Source: CAMPJU01 sp036675265 (lineage in GTDB: Bacteria; Pseudomonadota; Gammaproteobacteria; Xanthomonadales; Xanthomonadaceae). Taken from it: DNA of 64,000 bases. Shown here piece after piece: positions 61,833 through 64,000 of the stretch. The stretch is from positions 1 through 64,000 of the forward strand of contig JAKFFJ010000057.1 in assembly GCA_036675265.1 (NCBI GenBank), in the 5' to 3' direction. Within the stretch, counting starts at the first letter, position 1. Each line of letters opens with the position of its first letter. The translations under genes were made by a program, and so were the position numbers. Below the pieces are notes generated by a model. The model saw only the letters and a list, made by a program, of their open reading frames with translations, was not told the origin of the DNA and did not search any database.

Positions 61833-61892
61833 CGTCCGGGCGAATTGCCTCAGCTTAGGCGCAAATCGCGGCAGGCGGCAACGTGCGGGCCT

Positions 61893-61898
61893 TATAAT
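61893..61898 (+). promoter_or_regulatory. -10 box of the speD promoter
   Basis: TATAAT, 46 bases before the speD GTG, in the clp-speD divergent region. Confidence 0.6.
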
Positions 61899-61944
61899 CG
61901 CGCCCTTCCCCCCGTCCACCCATCAGCCCACCCGGAGGCCCGCC

Positions 61945-62736
61945 GTGGTCAAGCCCCTGCCGCGACTCAAGCTCCAGGGTTTCAACAACCTGACCAAGGC
62001 GCTGTCGTTCAACATCTACGATGTCTGCTACGCGGTGTCCAAGGACGAGCGCCAGCGCTACATCGAGTACATCGACGAGGAATACAACGCCGACCGCCTG
62101 ACCCAGATCCTGACGGACGTGGCGGACATCATCGGCGCCAACATCCTCAACATCGCGCGCCAGGACTACGACCCGCAGGGCGCGTCGGTGACGATCCTCA
62201 TCAGCGAGCAGCCGGTGATCGAGAAGTCCGCCGCCAAGGGCGTGATCTCCGACGCGGTGGTCGCGCACATGGACAAGTCGCACATCACGGTGCACACCTA
62301 TCCGGAGACGCACCCGCACGCGGGCATCGCGACCTTCCGCGCGGACATCGACGTGGCGACCTGCGGCGTGATCTCGCCGCTGAAGGCGTTGAACTACCTG
62401 ATCGAGAGCCTGGAATCGGACATCGTCATCATGGATTACCGGGTGCGCGGCTTCACCCGCGACATCAAGGGCAAGAAGCACTACATCGACCACAAGATCA
62501 ACTCGATCCAGGACTACCTGGCCAAGAACGTGCGCTCGCGGTTCGAGATGATCGACGTGAACGTCTACCAGGAAAACATCTTCCACACGAAGATGCACCT
62601 GAAGGAGTTCGACCTGGACCGCTACCTGTTCGAGGAGCAGGCGCGGAACCTGTCGTTCAAGGAACGGATGAAGATCGAGGCGCTGCTCAAGCGCGAGATC
62701 GAGGAGCTGTTCCACGGGCGCAACCTGGTCGTCTGA
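61945..62736 (+). CDS. speD: S-adenosylmethionine decarboxylase proenzyme
   Basis: The 263-aa E. coli-type SpeD makes decarboxylated AdoMet for spermidine synthesis. It is autocleaved at Ser112 (MDKSHITVHTYPE), which becomes the pyruvoyl cofactor. The CGVISPLKALNYLIESLESD segment and C-terminus fit the family. The GTG start has CGGAGG 6 bases before it. speE is not in the window. speD beside clp is typical of xanthomonads. Confidence 0.96.
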   Translation: MVKPLPRLKLQGFNNLTKALSFNIYDVCYAVSKDERQRYIEYIDEEYNADRLTQILTDVADIIGANILNIARQDYDPQGASVTILISEQPVIEKSAAKGVISDAVVAHMDKSHITVHTYPETHPHAGIATFRADIDVATCGVISPLKALNYLIESLESDIVIMDYRVRGFTRDIKGKKHYIDHKINSIQDYLAKNVRSRFEMIDVNVYQENIFHTKMHLKEFDLDRYLFEEQARNLSFKERMKIEALLKREIEELFHGRNLVV

Positions 62737-62748
62737 CCGGTTGCGTTG

Positions 62749-62770
62749 TCGCGGCCCACGCCGCTCCTAC
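62749..62770. repeat. REP-like element, minus-strand GTAGGAGCGGC-type
   Basis: Read on the minus strand, GTAGGAGCGGCGTGGGCCGCGA, one base different from the copy at 51448-51469. It lies in the 44-bp gap between convergent speD and coq7. Confidence 0.75.
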
Positions 62771-62780
62771 AGGCCGATTT

Positions 62781-63422
62781 TCATAGGCGATAGGCGACCG
62801 CCTTCATGAGGCGGGACGCGGCCGACATCAATGACGGGATGGGCGGGGGCAGCGTTCGCGCGCCGCCCGCTTCCGCATTGGCGGCATGCCGGGCCTCGTC
62901 GTCCTTCATCACTGCCAGGATCGCGCGGCTGCGGCGGTCGGCCACCGGAAGGCGTTGCAGGTGGCGGTCCAGGTGCGCCTCGACCTGGCGCTCGGTCTCG
63001 GCGACGAAGCCCAGGTTCCAGCCGTCGCCGCGCAGGCCGGCCAGCGCGCCGATCGCGTAACTGCCCGCGTACCACAGGGGGTTGAGCAGGCTGGGGCGGT
63101 CGTCCAGTTCGCGGAGGCGTTGCGCGCACCAGGCCAGGTGGTCGGTCTCCTCGCGCGCGGCATGCAGCAACGCGTCGCGGGTCGCCGGATCGCGCGCGAC
63201 CGCGGCCTGGCCGACGTACAGCGCCTGCGCGCAGACCTCCCCGACATGGTTCACCCGCATCAGGCCGGCGGCGTGGCGCCGTTCGGCTTCGTCCAGCACG
63301 ACCTCGGGCTCGTCGCCGGCCGGGTTAGGGCGTTCCGCGGCAACGGCGCCGAGCACCGTGCCCAGCGCGTTCTGGGCATCGATGAGCAGGCGGTCGAGTC
63401 GGGAATAGGCGCGTCGGGTCAT
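62781..63422 (-). CDS. coq7: Demethoxyubiquinone hydroxylase Coq7
   Basis: This 213-aa ferritin-like di-iron protein catalyses a late hydroxylation in ubiquinone synthesis (the alternative to UbiF). The carboxylate/His ligand set is visible: MRVNHVGEVCAQALYVGQ, HAAREETDHLAWC, LGFVAETERQVEAH and MKDDEARHAANA. The start overlaps the stop of the next gene upstream (ATGA). Its right-hand neighbour is an iron-sulfur protein. Confidence 0.93.
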   Translation of the reverse strand: MTRRAYSRLDRLLIDAQNALGTVLGAVAAERPNPAGDEPEVVLDEAERRHAAGLMRVNHVGEVCAQALYVGQAAVARDPATRDALLHAAREETDHLAWCAQRLRELDDRPSLLNPLWYAGSYAIGALAGLRGDGWNLGFVAETERQVEAHLDRHLQRLPVADRRSRAILAVMKDDEARHAANAEAGGARTLPPPIPSLMSAASRLMKAVAYRL

Positions 63423-64000
63423 GCGCGCACTCTATCCGCGCCCGCTGCATCCGCGTCGTCGAGGCAGCCGGCGAGGAACTCCAGGGGATGCTGCACGGGC
63501 AATGGCGTGCCGTTGGCCAGGTGCAGGCGGCAACCGATGTTGGCACTGAGCAGCCGGCTGGCGCCGCTGGCGGCGAACTGCGCGAGCAGCGGTGCACGGA
63601 ACGCCGCGGCGCGCACCGGGTCGTCGATCATCCGGGTGCCGGCGGCGCCGCAACAGCCATGGCCGGCGTCCAGCAGCACGACGTCGAGCCCGGGCACGCG
63701 CGCCAGCAGGGCACGGGTCGCCTGGCCGCTGCGCACGACGCTCTGCTGGGTGCAGGGCACGTGCAGGGCCACGCGTTCGCGCGTCTCGCGGAACGCGAGC
63801 CGCGCCGGCTGGCGCGCGAGGAACGCCGCCGCGTCCTCCACGACATCGGGCCCGCCCAGCGCGTCGGCCACCGCTTCGTGGCAGCCGCTGGCCAGGGTGA
63901 GCACCTGGCCATAGCCGGCGAAGGCATCGCGGTTGCGCGCGGCGAGGGTGCCGGCGGCCGACCGGTCGCCGGCATGGGCGTGGAGCGTGCCGCAGCAGCC
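63419..64000 (-). CDS. glcF: GlcF-like iron-sulfur (CCG-domain) protein, C-terminal part
   Basis: About 193 C-terminal residues; the N-terminus lies past the window edge. Two cysteine-rich CCG domains are seen: GCCGTLHAHAG...SGCHEA and HVPCTQQSV...GHGCCGAAGT...NIGCRLHL. This matches the C-terminal half of the glycolate oxidase iron-sulfur subunit GlcF, but related (Fe-S) oxidoreductases such as LutA-type proteins share the domain. The N-terminal 4Fe-4S motifs cannot be checked. Overlaps coq7 as ATGA. Confidence 0.82.
   Translation of the reverse strand, partial: GCCGTLHAHAGDRSAAGTLAARNRDAFAGYGQVLTLASGCHEAVADALGGPDVVEDAAAFLARQPARLAFRETRERVALHVPCTQQSVVRSGQATRALLARVPGLDVVLLDAGHGCCGAAGTRMIDDPVRAAAFRAPLLAQFAASGASRLLSANIGCRLHLANGTPLPVQHPLEFLAGCLDDADAAGADRVRA

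Overview
The window is a compact, visibly high-GC chromosomal segment of a gammaproteobacterium of the Xanthomonadaceae/Lysobacteraceae. The best guess is a Luteimonas- or Lysobacter-like genus. This rests on a Clp-type CRP regulator beside speD and coq7, the gmk-rpoZ-spoT-ridA-recG run, the zapA-6S RNA-fau-rpiA and ygfB-pepP neighbourhoods, the split trp cluster (trpE / trpG-trpD / trpC with unrelated genes between), the two-gene E1 plus E2 2-oxo acid dehydrogenase, and REP-like GTAGGAGCGGC repeats typical of the group. The genus is inference. No phage, plasmid, insertion sequence, CRISPR array or biosynthetic cluster was seen, and every base lies within about 215 bases of an annotated feature.

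Layout. 1-110 is the 3' end of a 5S rRNA and its terminator. 166-2739 (minus) carries TIGR02449-zapA, 6S RNA, fau, an EVE protein and rpiA. 2802-13370 holds two large GGDEF/EAL proteins flanking ygfB-pepP and pepQ. 13365-15915 (minus) is rph-rdgB-hemW. 16017-22768 (plus) is yicC-gmk, rpoZ-spoT and ridA-recG: nucleotide, stringent-response and DNA-repair housekeeping. 22902-29207 is a mixed region: secreted EF-hand protein, APC permease, HAD phosphatase, small hypotheticals, GNAT, dusA and a CtlX-like hydrolase. 29354-31990 is a PepSY protein with phoPQ. 32205-37373 holds mtfA, birA-coaX-SPOR, tRNA-Thr(UGU), an arginase and two entericidin-like lipoproteins. 37494-39514 is trpS with neighbours.

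39525-43046 (minus) encodes a 2-oxo acid dehydrogenase (E1 alpha, E1 beta, E2). It sits next to aromatic amino-acid catabolism on the plus strand: kynA (tryptophan), a POT peptide transporter, hppD and hmgA (tyrosine to homogentisate to maleylacetoacetate). Together these suggest peptide uptake and amino-acid breakdown. nhaA, an epimerase-like protein, a DMT transporter, an Mpo1-like protein, purC and rpe follow. 53744-60716 is a yegS-trpE-(zinc-ribbon protein)-trpG-trpD-(monooxygenase)-trpC-(HAD) run making anthranilate and indole-glycerol phosphate. trpE is preceded by a short frame rich in Trp codons. The right end holds a GNAT, clp, speD, coq7 and the C-terminal part of a glcF-like iron-sulfur protein.

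The most interesting features are non-coding or modular. They include a possible trp leader peptide overlapping trpE, a REP-type inverted pair built into the E2 linker, an 88-bp low-GC inverted repeat between hppD and hmgA, a DxDGDG calcium-loop motif inside NhaA, an extra C-terminal domain on TrpS, -10-like boxes 6-8 bases before several start codons (candidate leaderless mRNAs), and one identical 15-bp palindrome before birA and before the POT transporter. I found no convincing wholly new system.
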